Both the position numbers and the translations under genes were made by a program. Positions 1 through 11,378 of a DNA stretch of 64,000 bases are shown piece after piece. This stretch comes from Echinarachnius parma. Its lineage: Eukaryota; Echinodermata; Echinoidea; Clypeasteroida; Echinarachniidae. Below the pieces are notes generated by a model, which saw only the letters and a list, made by a program, of their open reading frames with translations, had not been told where the DNA came from and searched no databases. The stretch covers positions 1 through 64,000 of the forward strand of contig JBAMJV010008874.1 of assembly GCA_037951105.1 (NCBI GenBank). The letters are read 5' to 3'. Numbering within the stretch: the stretch's first letter is position 1; the number at the start of each line of letters is the position of its first letter.

Positions 1-565
1 TCAACATCAACCAGTTAGCTTTTCTGAAAGTGAAATATAAGATTAAGAAGTCAAGAAGTCAATCGTATACACGGCAATATCAATATAACTTTGTATTCTG
101 AATAAGGAGTGAAAGTTTCATAGAATCACTTATGGTATATTGCCCCATAGGCCAGGGGTGCCACCTCCCCCCCCCCCCCCCCCCCTCTCCTCCACACACA
201 CAGTGACACATTCCTAGCTGGGCCTGGCTGAAAGCAACCCTGAACTGAAGGATTAAGAGCTAAGATTTCCATTTGCAATTGCACCCCCATCACAAAATTC
301 CAAAATTCCAACATGGAAATTAAGGTATGGGACAGTGCATAGTGCATCCTGGGTCTAAGAGTCCCATTTTATAGATGTTAAATAGATTAATATCTACTAT
401 TAATTACAAACCGGGTACACAGTACCTATCTTGTCTGAGATTAAATACAAATAGTTCATGGTTTCAAGTAAAAACTTACCACTTTCACAGAAATCATGGT
501 GGGAAAGTCTCGCATCTTCAAGATCTTCGATGTCTAGCTTTTGATACCACCCAGATGATCAGAAA
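1..565. other. No gene seen; one poly(C) tract
   Basis: No open frame longer than about 100 codons and no recognisable element. A C homopolymer lies at about 168-185 beside CAGGGGTGCCACC, resembling the poly(G/C)-bearing elements elsewhere in the window but without a recognisable partner end. Confidence 0.5.
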
Positions 566-568
566 AAA

Positions 569-840
569 ATTCACGATAAAGTATACGATTAAAGTGTGCG
601 ATTTTGCAAATTTCCTCGTAAATATTGGAAGAAAGTTCACAATAAAATGTGCGATTTTGCAAATGTGATCGTGAATATTGCAACAAAGTTCACAATAAAA
701 TATACGATTTTTGCAAATCGTGAAACAAAATTCACAATAAAATATGCGAATTTGCAAATCTCATCGTGAATCGTGAATCCAAATTCACGAATTTGCAAAT
801 CTCATCGTGAATCGTGAATCCAAATTCACGATTCACGATG
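569..840. repeat. Short degenerate tandem array (TTCACAATAAAATATGCGATTTTGCAAAT-type units)
   Basis: Five to six units begin with TTCAC(A/G)ATAAA or TTCACGA and carry GCGATTTTGCAAAT followed by TCGTGAAT. Unit length shrinks from about 65 to 41 bp, and the last two units (about 745-830) are nearly identical. The word GTGAATCGTGAATCC is itself a small internal repeat. No coding signal; the open frames here follow the repeat. Confidence 0.8.
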
Positions 841-1452
841 TCCCTTCAGGGCCACCATATACATGGTACCATACGGTCGAACAACCTGTTAGCCAGCTAC
901 CAATCATGCAAGCTATGGATGCGATCGCCTAGCTAGCTAGTGCATGCAGTGCAGTATAGTTCGACAGAACAGTGGACATTAATTGCAGCGCCTGGCTTTT
1001 GAACGAGCTAGGTGGGCTTCCTCGTCTCCTGAAAAAAAAACCAACGCCAAGTCAAATCTGACCGAGAAATTATCTCCTCCATTTTTGGGGTTGTCGAGAT
1101 CAAGTTTTTCGAGACGGCACATTGACACCAGTGGTTTTGCACCCATCTGCGATCTTCGTTGCAGTCTTTTGGATCATCTTTCAGTCGCACATCTGTTCAA
1201 GTTTTGCATTTCTACCGTGGATGGTGGATACACACTCAGACGTATTATAAACACACACGCACACACACACACACACCCACTTACACACTGTGTAATATCG
1301 CACTTGTTCGCGCATAGCTTTATGCACCCGGCTGTACCCTCTCGTTTTGGATTCACCTGTATTATCACCAAGGTTATCTACTTCAAACAGGTAAGTGGAA
1401 GCATAATAAATGTACTGTAATATTGTGTGCATGCATTTTGTGAAGAAGTGAA

Positions 1453-1489
<37 letters not shown>

Positions 1490-1615
1490 ATGTTAATGTG
1501 ATTTTTTGGTAACATTTATATTAAATTGGTAGTTAAATAAATCCAGTCTTTATTCAGACCCAGCAGGTTCCCGTATTCAATACATGATTTCGTCAGACAA
1601 CTTTACATGAATAGC
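841..1615. other. Unassigned stretch with a CA microsatellite, a 32-base poly(G) and a strong splice-donor-like site
   Basis: A 145-codon frame (983-1420, +) runs through a CA-repeat (about 1253-1276) and resembles no family I know. A CAG|GTAAGTGG sequence at 1388-1398 matches the splice-donor consensus closely. Positions 1456-1487 are 32 consecutive G. No conserved protein, promoter or polyadenylation context was recognised. Confidence 0.4.
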
Positions 1616-2147
1616 TTAAAGGGATAGTACAGTTTTGGTCAAACTGAATTTTAGTAACCCAAACCTGCACCATAACATTACAAACTAGTAGTTGTAAGTC
1701 CACCATGCTCGATAGGTATAACAAATTACAAACGACGTTTAGCCTGTTATCATTTTGTTTAAAAGCCGTTAAAAAAACAAGAGTGTGCTTTCTAAAAACG
1801 CATTGGTTTCAACAAGTTTTTATTAAGATTTTTGCATGTGTTGTTTTGTTAAAATAATGATTAAATAGAGAGATCATCAATAACTATTTAAAAACGTCTT
1901 TTGTAAATTTTCGAAAAAGTGTAAGCATTATATATTTCCTTAAATCATCCAATGTGGGATCCAACATTTATTCAGATCGAAAATACTTGATATTTCAGCT
2001 GTTTCTGAACCGATTTGATCAAATAAAGTTTATTCTGTCATAAAAACTGTATGCTTTTTCAAATTTTTACACTCAGTTTTTCATTACCTCAACAAAATTA
2101 TTACTCGAAGCGCCCTCTATACCAAAATTATTTTAACTATCCCTTTA
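1616..2147 (+). mobile_element. TTAA-flanked MITE, family A (copy 1)
   Basis: Starts TTAA-AGGGATAGTACAGTTTTGG and ends CCAAAATTATTTTAACTATCCCTTTA, an imperfect terminal inverted repeat. The left flank is TTAA; the right has decayed to TTTA. Internal landmarks shared with the other family A copies are ACATTACAAACTA, CACCATGCTCGA, TAGAGAGATCATCAA, GTTTCTGAACCGATTTGATC and AAGCGCCCTCTAT. About 530 bp, with no coding capacity. The TTAA flank fits piggyBac- or Kolobok-type nonautonomous elements, but the superfamily cannot be fixed without a transposase. Confidence 0.85.
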
Positions 2148-2232
2148 CTCCCTCATCCATCTAAAATGATTATAGCTTTCGTAAGAAGTGAAATGTTCTT
2201 GCATTTCATCCAGTACTCGTCTATTGCGTGCA

Positions 2233-2940
2233 TTAAAGGAGAATTCCGGACGATTAAAACAAAAATACAGTATATTGGAAATAAATCTAGGGATGTGCTT
2301 GAATATTTTCAGGATTTGACTCACTTTGGTTGATTTCTAAGAGATTTTTTCTAATGTCATTAACTCTGAGGAAATAATTAAATTTACCGCACACAATCAT
2401 GAGACCCTTACGTAGCACCCTCACTTTGCTCAATTTCTTGAGTAGGCTTGAATCCGGTGCCACTGCATTGTGATCACTGCAAGTGTCATTCATAATATCC
2501 GGTCATGCAGAGCCAGCAAATTCAATAACCACGTTTACAGAACTTTGTGTCTATTCAAATTCCAATGAAAGCCAAACGTGTAACAATATCGGGCAGGCAA
2601 GTATTTTCAAATGGTTCAACAATGCAGTAATGCTCAAAGGCACGGTCAGTGGCGCAGCGTGGACTAAAGTATTCATGATCGAGCATTGTATTGGTCCGAT
2701 CAAAAGAACACATTCGCTGCAGTGAAAAAACATAGATAGGCGCATAGTGAGGGTCGCACGTCACAAATTGGTGCATTGTGGGATAGAACAAGCTCGCTCG
2801 CGAATTTGTGTCGTTAGAATTTCAAAACCAATTATAAGAACCCACAATCATACTTTGTTCATACCAAATTGTGTTTATTGACCTAGAATATCTGTCTTTC
2901 AATCATTAGAAGCTTGAAATCGTACGGAAGTCCACTTTAA
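2233..2940. mobile_element. TTAA-flanked inverted-repeat element (about 708 bp)
   Basis: The left end TTAA-AGGAGAATTCCGGACG is mirrored by the right end, whose reverse complement is TTAA-AGTGGACTTCCGTACG. Both are bounded by TTAA, as expected for a TTAA target duplication. The interior has only short frames (up to 80 codons), none recognised. It is a different family from A, B and E but shares the TTAA plus AG start. Single copy in this window. Confidence 0.6.
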
Positions 2941-2997
2941 GGGACAAATATCTATGTGTGAGCATTGTGACTAGAGTCGACCGTGGCTCTCAGAAGG

Positions 2998-3440
2998 TTA
3001 AAGGGGACGACTATGCAAACGGAACAACACAGGGTTATATGTTTTTGTACCGTTTTTTTGATATTCATTAGATGTCCAATAGTTTGCAAATGGTTGTGTT
3101 ATTCACAAACCATGCGATTAATCACCGAAACTCACGGAACCAACAGGGCCGATGGTTCCGTAAGCGCCAAACGTTTGCGAGTGCGCAAATTATATACCCG
3201 CGTAGTCTCGTACGTTTGGACACGATAGAACCATCGGCAGAAGAAAACGTCATAATTATAGACAATGGACTAGCCTTCATCTTCAGACCCATGAACAATT
3301 ATTATAATATCGTGATGTATTTTCAAATTATATAATTTGTCTGGAAACCAATCATTTCTGAACGTGTTGGTTGAACAAACTACTAATACTATTGCATTTC
3401 ATTTATAAGAATATAATTTTTGGGTGGTGTTTCCCTTTAA
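2998..3440 (+). mobile_element. TTAA-flanked MITE, family E (copy 1)
   Basis: Begins TTAA-AGGGGACGACTATGC and ends GTGTTTCCC-TTTAA. The body contains ATATGTTTTTGTACCG, TTGCAAATGGTTGTGTTATTC, a GGAACC...GGTTCCGTA motif, GCGAGTGCGC, and CATTTATAAGAATATAA near the right end. Copies at 12.85, 16.74 and 18.11 kb share these words. No coding capacity. Confidence 0.8.
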
Positions 3441-4169
3441 TGGATTAATGTTTGGTCGACCATTTTACTCCCTCGGCTTCATTTGCTAGTGATTAATTTT
3501 CTCCTCACATCCAACACTACTGTCGCGTAGTATCCGTCTGTTACCTCTTTTCGTTGAATTGTATAAATCTTTTCATCCGGTGCCTGGGAGACTTCATTCG
3601 CCCTTTTTTTGATGTTGTAAAGTTCCGTTTCGTCAGTTTTATCAGCCTTTGAACGGAAACGATGTCTTGATAAAATTACAAATACTATATTTCTGTCTGA
3701 GAATCCGACACACTATAGCACATTTTCCTCATTTATGTCAGTGGTAAAAACAGGATACAACCAGACGTGGCCGGAGAGAGTTGCAACCGGTTCCAAAATA
3801 TGACAATACTATTAATATGACAATTATAGCGTCGTGATGATTGTGTTGGGTAAATGTGCTAGAACTCGTCTATTGCCCAATAATCACCCACCTCATTTCC
3901 ATCATTCCATACAAATTAGTTATATTAACTACTCGGCTTCTTGCAATGTGTTTGCGTGCTTACACTTTATTCAAATCAATCATTTTTGTGTGGAACAATG
4001 AACAAAGACTATGCAGTGGTTAGAATTATAACTACAAAATAAATCAATCAAATCACTAAGATGGATTAATTGTAAAAGGACGATTAAAGTTGGGCATCCA
4101 GATTAATGGTCGCATACGTTGGTTGCAGTAGCCTACTGTATTGTCACAATTTGTTTGCAAAATTATATC
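3441..4169. other. No feature recognised
   Basis: AT-rich sequence without long frames, inverted repeats or tandem structure that I can support. The first part of the degenerate array that follows may extend into the last 60 bases. Confidence 0.4.
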
Positions 4170-4189
4170 TCCTAAGTCTGAACCCAGGG

Positions 4190-4360
4190 CTATTCCAGGC
4201 ATAGGCGTCCCAAGGTGTGGTGGGGGGGGGGGGGGGGGGGGGGGTGTTTTGGGGTGTTCAAACACCCTCCTTTAGCGAAAAGATTACTGTTTTAGGTATT
4301 TAAACACACCCCAACTACGCCACTGAATGAATCTAAAACACCCCCATTCAAACAATCCTC
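4190..4360 (+). mobile_element. Poly(G) element with CACCCC/GGTGTTCAAACA body (copy 1)
   Basis: Runs from CATAGGCGTCCCAAGG through 23 G (4222-4244), then GGGGTGTTCAAACACCCTCC, TACTGTTTTAGGTATTTAAA and CACCCCAACTACGCCACTGAATG. The same sequence in the opposite orientation is at about 45,955-46,090. It is inserted into a unit of the surrounding tandem array directly after CTATTCCAGG. Confidence 0.7.
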
Positions 4361-4376
4361 GCTGCGACTATGATTC

Positions 4377-4555
4377 CAGGGGCCCGTTTCATGGAAAGGG
4401 TCTTAGCTGAGACCGTCTTAACTGTCACGTGACTGTTGAAAGTATAATAACAAAGACGCTTTTATATAAATAATAACGTGTTGCCGTAAATGTCAAAGTT
4501 ATACCAATTAGGTTGTGTATGTACGGAGATAAGACCCTTTCATGAAAAGGAACCC
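4377..4555. mobile_element. Short inverted-repeat MITE (CAGG...CCCGTTTCATG ends)
   Basis: The left end GGGGCCCGTTTCATGGAAAG continues GGTCTTA; the right end is TAAGACCCTTTCATGAAAAGGAACCC followed by AGGG. The arms are imperfect inverted repeats of about 28 bp around a 120-bp interior. It lies between CCAGG words of the array. It resembles in style the element at 49.8 kb (CATGAAACCCCG ends). Confidence 0.65.
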
Positions 4556-5635
4556 AGGGCCCCAATTGTGGCAAATCGAGACACATGAATTATTCTTCAA
4601 GTAACCGGAGCAGTGGTTTATTTGCTATTTACATCTGACATTTGATATACGGTCGCGTAGAATGCAGAATCGGAAGATATAATTATTTTGTTTATAATTA
4701 AAGACTGCAACTGAGGTTATTCCAAGGGCCAAGGACGTGGAACATGGAGACACATCTTTTATTCTTCTTCAGATATCCAATTATAAGCTGTTATTTCTCT
4801 TTTGTATAGGTTAATGTTGTATGCCAGCTATATTATTGTACTAGGTCGCGCAAAGTGCAGCATTTTTAATTTGTTTTAAAGCTAAATAATGCCTATATAG
4901 TCTTAAACCAAGGCTATATCAGATTCCCAGAGTCTGAGTTAAAAAGAGGAAAACCTTAATATATATTTGAGGTTACAGAAGAAGCGGGTTATTCTATACT
5001 TCACGGTTATGCTATATACATTCATTTGTGAAATGCATTATGGTGACGCAAAATACAGTATATCGGAAAATCTTGGTTTCTAAATAAAGACTGTACCCTT
5101 GGCTATTCCAGGGTCCTGGCTGTAAGAAAACAAAATGAAGACACATCCAAATATTCTTCCGGTAAAACCAGAAAGGCTATTGATTTCTCGTTTGTATGTA
5201 CGGCGCATGCTTGTTCCAGTTTTTTGTTGGGTCGCGCAGCATGTGCAGCATGCATGTTTATTGCCTTGTATGGTAAATAATATCACTGAAGTCTGAAACA
5301 AAGGCTATTCCTTGCAGGTCCCCGACTGAAATCAATTTCAAAACCATCAATATAATCTTGAGGTAACTTAAGAAGCACCTTGTTTCATCCTTTGTATATA
5401 TTTTACTTTTTGTGTTAAAAAATAAAGTATCCGAACATCTTGGTTTCTAAATAAAGACTGTACCCTCGGCTGGTCCAGGGCCCGGTAAAGAAAAAGAGAG
5501 ACATAAAGTATCCTACTCTTCAGAAGTTCAGATAAAACCAGAGATTTTGTTTGTTTGTTTTGCATCTGTGTGCATTTACCAAATCATTTCCAGGGGCGTT
5601 GCCGCAAATAGTTCAGGTTTATTTTATGCATGAGA

Positions 5636-5873
5636 TCCAGGGTGTGTTTCACAGAGACTTTTGAGTGGAACTTGAATTTAAGTTGGACTTAGATTTATGG
5701 AGATTAAGGGATATTTCATGTTCTTGAAGTGTTACTTAAGGGTCTCAAATATATTCACCTTTACCTATGAGTATATATTTGTTATTAAAAGGCTATCAAA
5801 TATGGCCTACCGTAGTGTTAAATCCATCTTAGAATTAAAGTTCAACTTAGGATCTCTATAAATCACTCGCCAG
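5636..5873. mobile_element. Inverted-repeat MITE, family I (diverged copy)
   Basis: The left CCAGGGTGTGTTTCACAGAG continues with AGTTGGACTTAGATTTATGG. The right end carries CCATCTTAGAATTAAAGTTCAACTTAGGATCTCTATAAATCAC. It is related to the well-preserved palindromic copies at 38.03 and 50.08 kb, whose ends are GGGTGTTTCACAAAGATCC and whose arms contain AAGTTCAACTTAGGATCT. It sits inside the 4.2-6.6 kb array. Confidence 0.6.
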
Positions 5874-6590
5874 GTACCGATTATTATAGAAATATAATAA
5901 CTTCTCGAAAACACAACAAATATTGTAAGTTATATTTTAAGAGTTTGGTATGTTATTATCGGACATAGGCCTCTACTTTTTTATTCTTAAAAAAAAAAAT
6001 TGTCATACAATGGTTTCATATCACAACACAGCTATAATCAACTATATGATGGTTATCATTGTTTGTATACGCATAGCCAACATCTCAATATGTTCACATT
6101 CGTTGCATATGGCCGCGCAAAATTGCAGTATTTTCCCCATTGTGCGTTTAGAAAATCATTATCCTAAGGATATTCCAGGGCCCCAAATAAGAACGAGTAG
6201 ATACGGCAGTAAAATCTTCCAGTTTCTTCATATATTTACTTAGTAATCCCCACAGAGTAAACATAATATTGTAAACTATAAACACCCGAAGGAAGTTAGT
6301 GCACGGCGTTTGAACATGGTGAGAGAGGGGTTTTTTCTGCTATAAATGTTAGGCCGACATTTATATATCCCTTGCGTCCAGTGCATTGTTATTGTATAGC
6401 ACGTACAACTATAATTTCCTTCTCACATTATTTTTGCTCGCGAAATTAGAGTGTCTCGAATGTGGGAAGGGGGAGAAAATATGCTCCATTCGAATTTCTG
6501 AAATCCCCATAGCCGTTGTAAATAGCCCTCCAGGCTACCGTATAGTCAAGGGGTTAATATTCTTCATGTAACAAGAGAAGCGGCCTTTTA

Positions 6591-6975
6591 TCGTTTGTAT
6601 AAAGTTTCTGTTATTTAACCCGTTAAGGACTGCATGGTCTGGAAAGTATATACTCGGGGTGGGTTCTATGGAGAATGCACGTTATACCAAACTCAGTGAG
6701 TCTTGAATGGCTTAATCAATTTCATCGTTTGTATAAAGTTTCCACTCTGTTTTTTAACCCGTTCAGGATTGCATGGTCTGGAAAGTATATACTCGGGGTG
6801 GGTTCTATGGAGAATGCACGTTATACCAAACTCAGTCTTGAATGGGTTAAGCGATTTAATCGTTCGTATAAAGTTTTCGTTCTGTTATTTAACCCGTGGT
6901 CTGGAGAATACCTGGGGAGGTTCTATATAATGGTGAATACATGTTATACCAAACTCAGTCTTGAATGTGTTAATT
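6591..6975. repeat. Three-unit tandem repeat, unit about 134 bp
   Basis: Units begin TCGTT(T/C)GTATAAAGTTT at 6591, 6724 and 6860 and share TTTAACCCGT, GCATGGTCTGGAAAGTATAT, ACTCGGGGTGGGTTCTATGG and TTATACCAAACTCAGTCTTG. Units 1 and 2 are almost identical; unit 3 has a deletion after AACCCGT and more substitutions. The open frame through it (6675-7049) is repeat-derived. Confidence 0.9.
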
Positions 6976-7615
6976 ACATCCATGGTATGGTCACATACAA
7001 TCCAGGGCCATGTTTTTTTTTAGGAGAGATTGAGTTTCAATCGAAGTAATAACTCTTTTCCTCTGAAATAATCTTCTGGATTGGAAAATAAGTCTTCGGT
7101 GTAGTGAAATGGTATTGTCTGAGGAAATAATCTATACTGTATATTGGAGATAAAAGTCTCAGTAGAGTTTGTTTGTATTTGTAAGATCGTGTGCATTTCG
7201 TTTTCTAGGAAAACTAAAATAATTGGGATTTACTCTCGAGTCATGACACTAATTATTCCTATGCGCATTATAACGAATGGCAACACGTTTTTAATGATTC
7301 AAGCGATTCCATGTTGGCATGTCTCAAATAACGAATAGGAATAATTATTTTTTCAGAAATTCAAATCGTACATTAACCATTGACATTGTCATTTTTGGGT
7401 AGCACAACGTAATTTTTGTTGACAAAACCGTCCCACATTAGTACAAAAAACATATTATTTCGGACTTGTAACCATCAGAAAACATAATATTCGAGCATCA
7501 AAGAGGCGAAGACTTTTTTTTCTTGTCCGGTGAAAAATGGGAAGGGTAATTATTCGGGCAAAAAAGGACCTCGGCCCCCTAAAAGAAAAAGGGGGGTTCC
7601 GACGCCCATGCCTTC
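6976..7615. other. No feature recognised
   Basis: AT-rich, only short frames. A short inverted pair (AATAATTGGGATT / AATAGGAATAATTATT, about 7217-7350) is too weak to call. Confidence 0.35.
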
Positions 7616-7659
7616 ATTATGCATGGTAGTATACTATCCAGGGACATGGTGTCCTACAA

Positions 7660-8425
7660 TCGGTTGCTAGCAAAACCTTAAAACAAAAGGCTGGGGGCCG
7701 CAGCTTTTTGACGGATTTTGACGGATCTCGGGCTCGGCCTCGAAATTTGTTGTAGGATCTCGGACTCGGCTTCGAATAATCTACACCCACAAATCCCCCC
7801 CCCCCCTCGAAAATTCTTCCCCGACAACCCCCCCCCCCCCCTCGAAAAATCTTCACCGACACCCCCTCCCCCCCGAAAATTTTGGTCGACGAAATAACCC
7901 CCCCCCCCCCCCCTCTTGAAAAAATCCTGGGTACGCCACTGCATACGACCATGCCTTGCAAGAGGTAGCTCAAGGGTGTCAGATGAACAGCCTTCCTCGA
8001 ACAAATCGACCCTTCTACCTGAAATAAGCCTCAAAACATCAATTTACTTTGTAGTTTGTATGAAAGGTCGGTCTTATTTGTCACGTTCGGTTGCTAGCAA
8101 AACCTTAAAACAAAAGGCTGGGGGCTGCAGCTTTTTAACGGATTTTGACGGATCTCGGTCTCGGCCTCGAAATGTGTTGAAGGATCTCGGACTCGGCTTC
8201 GAATGATCTTCACCGACACCCTCCCCCCCCCCCACCCCCCCCCCCCCCTCCCCCCCTCCCCTTGAAAAAATACGACCATGCCTTGCAAGAGGTAGTTCAA
8301 GGGTGTCGAATGAACAACCTTCCTCCAAAAAAAATCGACCCTTTCCCCTAAAAATAAGCCTCAAAACATCAATTTACTTGGTAGTTTGTAAGGTCGGTCT
8401 CTTTTGTCACGTTCAAAACCTTAAA
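7660..8425 (-). repeat. Tandem duplication (about 425-bp unit) with poly(C) blocks
   Basis: TTGCTAGCAAAACCTTAAAA, then AAAGGCTGGGGGC(C/T)GCAGC and GACGGATTTTGACGGATCTCG, occurs at about 7665 and again at 8091; the start of a third unit (AAAACCTTAAAACAAAAG) is at 8415. Each unit carries CCTTGCAAGAGGTAG, AATAAGCCTCAAAACATCAA and several 10-15-base C runs. The first unit contains the phrase GGGTACGCCACTGCA typical of the poly(G) elements. Glycine-rich frames on the minus strand are translations of the C runs. Confidence 0.85.
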
Positions 8426-8650
8426 ACAAAAGTCGGGATTGATATAGTCAAGCATATTTAGTAAGCAGTTTCCAGGACTTTGAAAGGTCAAACGGGCTGG
8501 TTGTCAGTTTGTGCGTTTGGGTTGCGCACAATTCTACAAAAACTCTAAACCCCAAGACGCAACACTTAAAAAAAACCTGTTTGAATTTCATTCTCAGTAG
8601 TCATTAAATGTGCTAGATCAGTCTGATTTCTTTGCTAGGAGAGATGGGAG

Positions 8651-8752
8651 ATTCAACATGTTGAATCGGCTCCGACTGAGCGAAACCGACTCTAGCCTGA
8701 CTGAAATCCGGTCGGATCGGATCGAGTCGGCTCTGTGTGCGGTGGGCTTCAC
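8651..8752 (-). mobile_element. Family C MITE fragment
   Basis: TTCAACATGTTGAATCGGCT, then CCGACTG, GACTCTAGCCTGACTGAAAT, CGGTCGGATCGGATCGAGTCGG and CTCTGTGTGCGGTGGGCTT match one half of the family C element at 13.38 kb. The other terminus is absent. Confidence 0.7.
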
Positions 8753-11378
8753 AGTTCATGGCCATCGCACACTACATGATCCGAAACCGATCCGACGAAC
8801 AACTGCGTATCTGAACTAATTTGTGTAGTCACCGTGGAATATTTAAAAAAAAAGAAAATCTCAGAAAATGAAACATTGAAAATGGCACAGGGAGACGAGG
8901 AATAATTCATCATGCAGTTAATGCATGGCAGCGCAGGCATGATAAATCATCACAATTATCACAGCCAGTCAGTGGGACTAAAACGTAGCATCAGCTCTTT
9001 TCATCGAGCCGACTTTATCTGGATTACAGGCTTTTACAATCATCAATAAAAGAAACGATCATCATTGAAAAAAAAAATGTTCGCGGATAATTACCTATAC
9101 CGGCGTAGGCTGGGGATTGTAGGCGTGCAGCAATGCGGTATATGAATTATATGACTCAAGTATTCCAAATCGTGGTTTAATGAGGCACGCCTGGATAAGA
9201 GTTAGCCTTTTTACAAGGCTCTGTGTGTCTGAATATCGGAAAAGGCGTGTGGAAGAATACATACAGTGCTTACATTATGAGGAGAACACTCGTCGCTGCT
9301 CGTGTGATCTATTCGTATAGTCGACTTTGCCAGTACCCCCTTTATAGCACATCCCGTGTCGGTGTGATAGCGTTACGTCCAACATGTCCAATAGGCATTT
9401 GGAGGGTTGGGGGAGGGGGGGGGGGGGGGGGTGTAAGAGGGGTAAGTTTCCACGTGTCCAGGGCAGACATCAAAATACATCAATACATAAATGCTGCGTT
9501 GCGTGTGTATTACGCGTTAAAGCAATGTTCCGTGGCATATTAGTTCAATTTGTATTTTATTTAACTTTAAGTTCATTTGATTTGTTTGTTTGTTTGGCGC
9601 AAAACCAAAAACGTTTACGTTGTGTGAGTGACGTCAGTGTGGCGTCATGTATGAGTTAGTATGTAGTTAGAGTGAATTATTATTCGTTTGATTGTCCGTA
9701 TGTCTGTTTGTGTACATTATGTATGTTTCAGTGTGTACTGTGTATGTGTGTCTCCGTGTGTTTGAAGGCTCGAAAACGACAAAAATAGGATTTTAAACTG
9801 TCCGAATGACGTCACTGCCAATTATCCCAGGCTGGACACGTATCCCTGTCTCAGGGGTGTCACAGGGGCAATAATGTTTAAATTGACCAATTCATCTCCA
9901 TATCCTATTCGTATCTACGTCACTGTATAGTTAGCTATGAGCTTGCCTGCAATCACCCTCGCCAAACCATGCAAGCTTATCTTCTAGACAGAAAACTCCA
10001 CCTCGTTCTGGAGGGGTCCTTTAATATTATGACGTCATACTATGAGTGAAACAACAAACGAGGAGAAGGACTGATTTATCGGTTTAGCTTAGCTTCATAC
10101 TTAGGCAGTTTCGGATACCAGAGCTAGCTAAACAAATGCAACAAGTGTTTTAGTTGCCAACTATAGGTCTAACTTTGTTATGTAATATATATATGAAGTC
10201 AGATAACCCTATATGAAGAACAAAATTGCTAGATACCCACTTAGATTTATCAGCTGAAATTGACTTAATATGGCACTAATCTAGCAGGGTTCATGGACAT
10301 GAGCCCAGTTTTCTAAAAAGACAGATACAACTTATAGTTTTAGGTGTATTTTAGTAAATTAATATCAACCAAAATCATCATAAAGACTATAGGGCTCGTT
10401 TCGTTTATAATGACTTGATAATATGACTTGCTGTTGCTTTTATGAACCTATTCGTTTTCCTTTCCTTTGAACTACTTTTTAAATCGTGTTCGTGAACTTC
10501 TTTGACCCCCTTTTTTCTGATATTTACCATAATGTTGCAATACCTAAACGGTATCCAAACAATACTTATTCGTCGATTTTCTCGTCCAATAACATGCATT
10601 CCTTGATTCCTTCCTATTAGTTACTTTGTCTACATTTCGATCGCTTTTAAACCTCGTTTAACAAAATAAACCTTTCTCTGAACCTTTTCCGATATCCCCT
10701 GGAATTATCGGCATATGTGTTGAATTATTAAATAGTGTTTTTAAGTTCAATATAATCATTTTAAAACCCACTGCATCCCCTCGTTTAAAAAAAAAAAACT
10801 TTGTCCGCTATAAATCTGTTTTTTCAACTTTCTTTGAACTGCATGTTTTCCATCAGAATTAATGCTCACAAGGTTTTAAATGATTACTTGTCAGTGCATA
10901 TCTTATCCTCGTACAAATCCGCAGCAGTTTTTTCAACTTTCTCCCACATTTTTATGTAATATTCATAAGCATTATCTACGTAATGTTGAAATATTAATGC
11001 AGCATAATAGAGATATAATCCTCGTAAATCCGACGCAGGTGAAGGATAGTGCGTCCGCATAAATTTAGATTATAAAATAATTCCTCTTGGGGTACTGGTT
11101 TAAACTAGTTTAAACTGAATTCAACCTCTTGCCTAAGGGGAAATTGGTGAGCTACATACAAAGTCTGGATTTCAGAATCACTACTTCAAATTGTGTAAGC
11201 CATTAATTACATCGAGATAGGCATGATAATTATGCGATATCGTAGAGAAACTGACCAGAAATATAACATATAAAATAACACGAGCACAGACAAAAAAGGG
11301 TTTCCTTTCGATGATGTAGTCGACGGTTAAAAGAAGTTAACTTCTTCACGTTGACAATCTCACCGTGTTACCTACTTA
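8753..11378. other. Long stretch without a supported feature
   Basis: Contains a poly(G) tract at about 9414-9431, a GT-rich patch (about 9655-9760) and T-rich DNA (10,440-10,950), but no recognisable coding, RNA or inverted-repeat element. Frames reach at most 106 codons and look random. A gene regulatory function cannot be excluded. Confidence 0.4.

Larger units (their letters stand above)
4170..6575. repeat. Degenerate tandem array, unit about 170-200 bp
   Basis: An anchor reading roughly AAAGACTG(N)CCT(T/C)GGCTATTCCAGGGCCC recurs near 4185, 4550, 4713, 4911, 5101, 5302, 5468, 6165 and 6500. Between anchors each unit carries GAGACACAT...ATTCTTC, a (T/A)TTTCT(C/T)TTTGTAT word and GGTCGCGCA(A/G)A(A/G)TGCAG. 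Units are strongly diverged. Spacing is 166-201 where uninterrupted and is widened by three inserted elements (about 4190-4330, 4377-4555, 5636-5873). No protein is encoded. Confidence 0.75.

Noticed and set aside
7617..8364. Glycine-rich proteins on the minus strand
   Set aside because: Glycines come from poly(C) runs; the frames exist in parallel in other registers.
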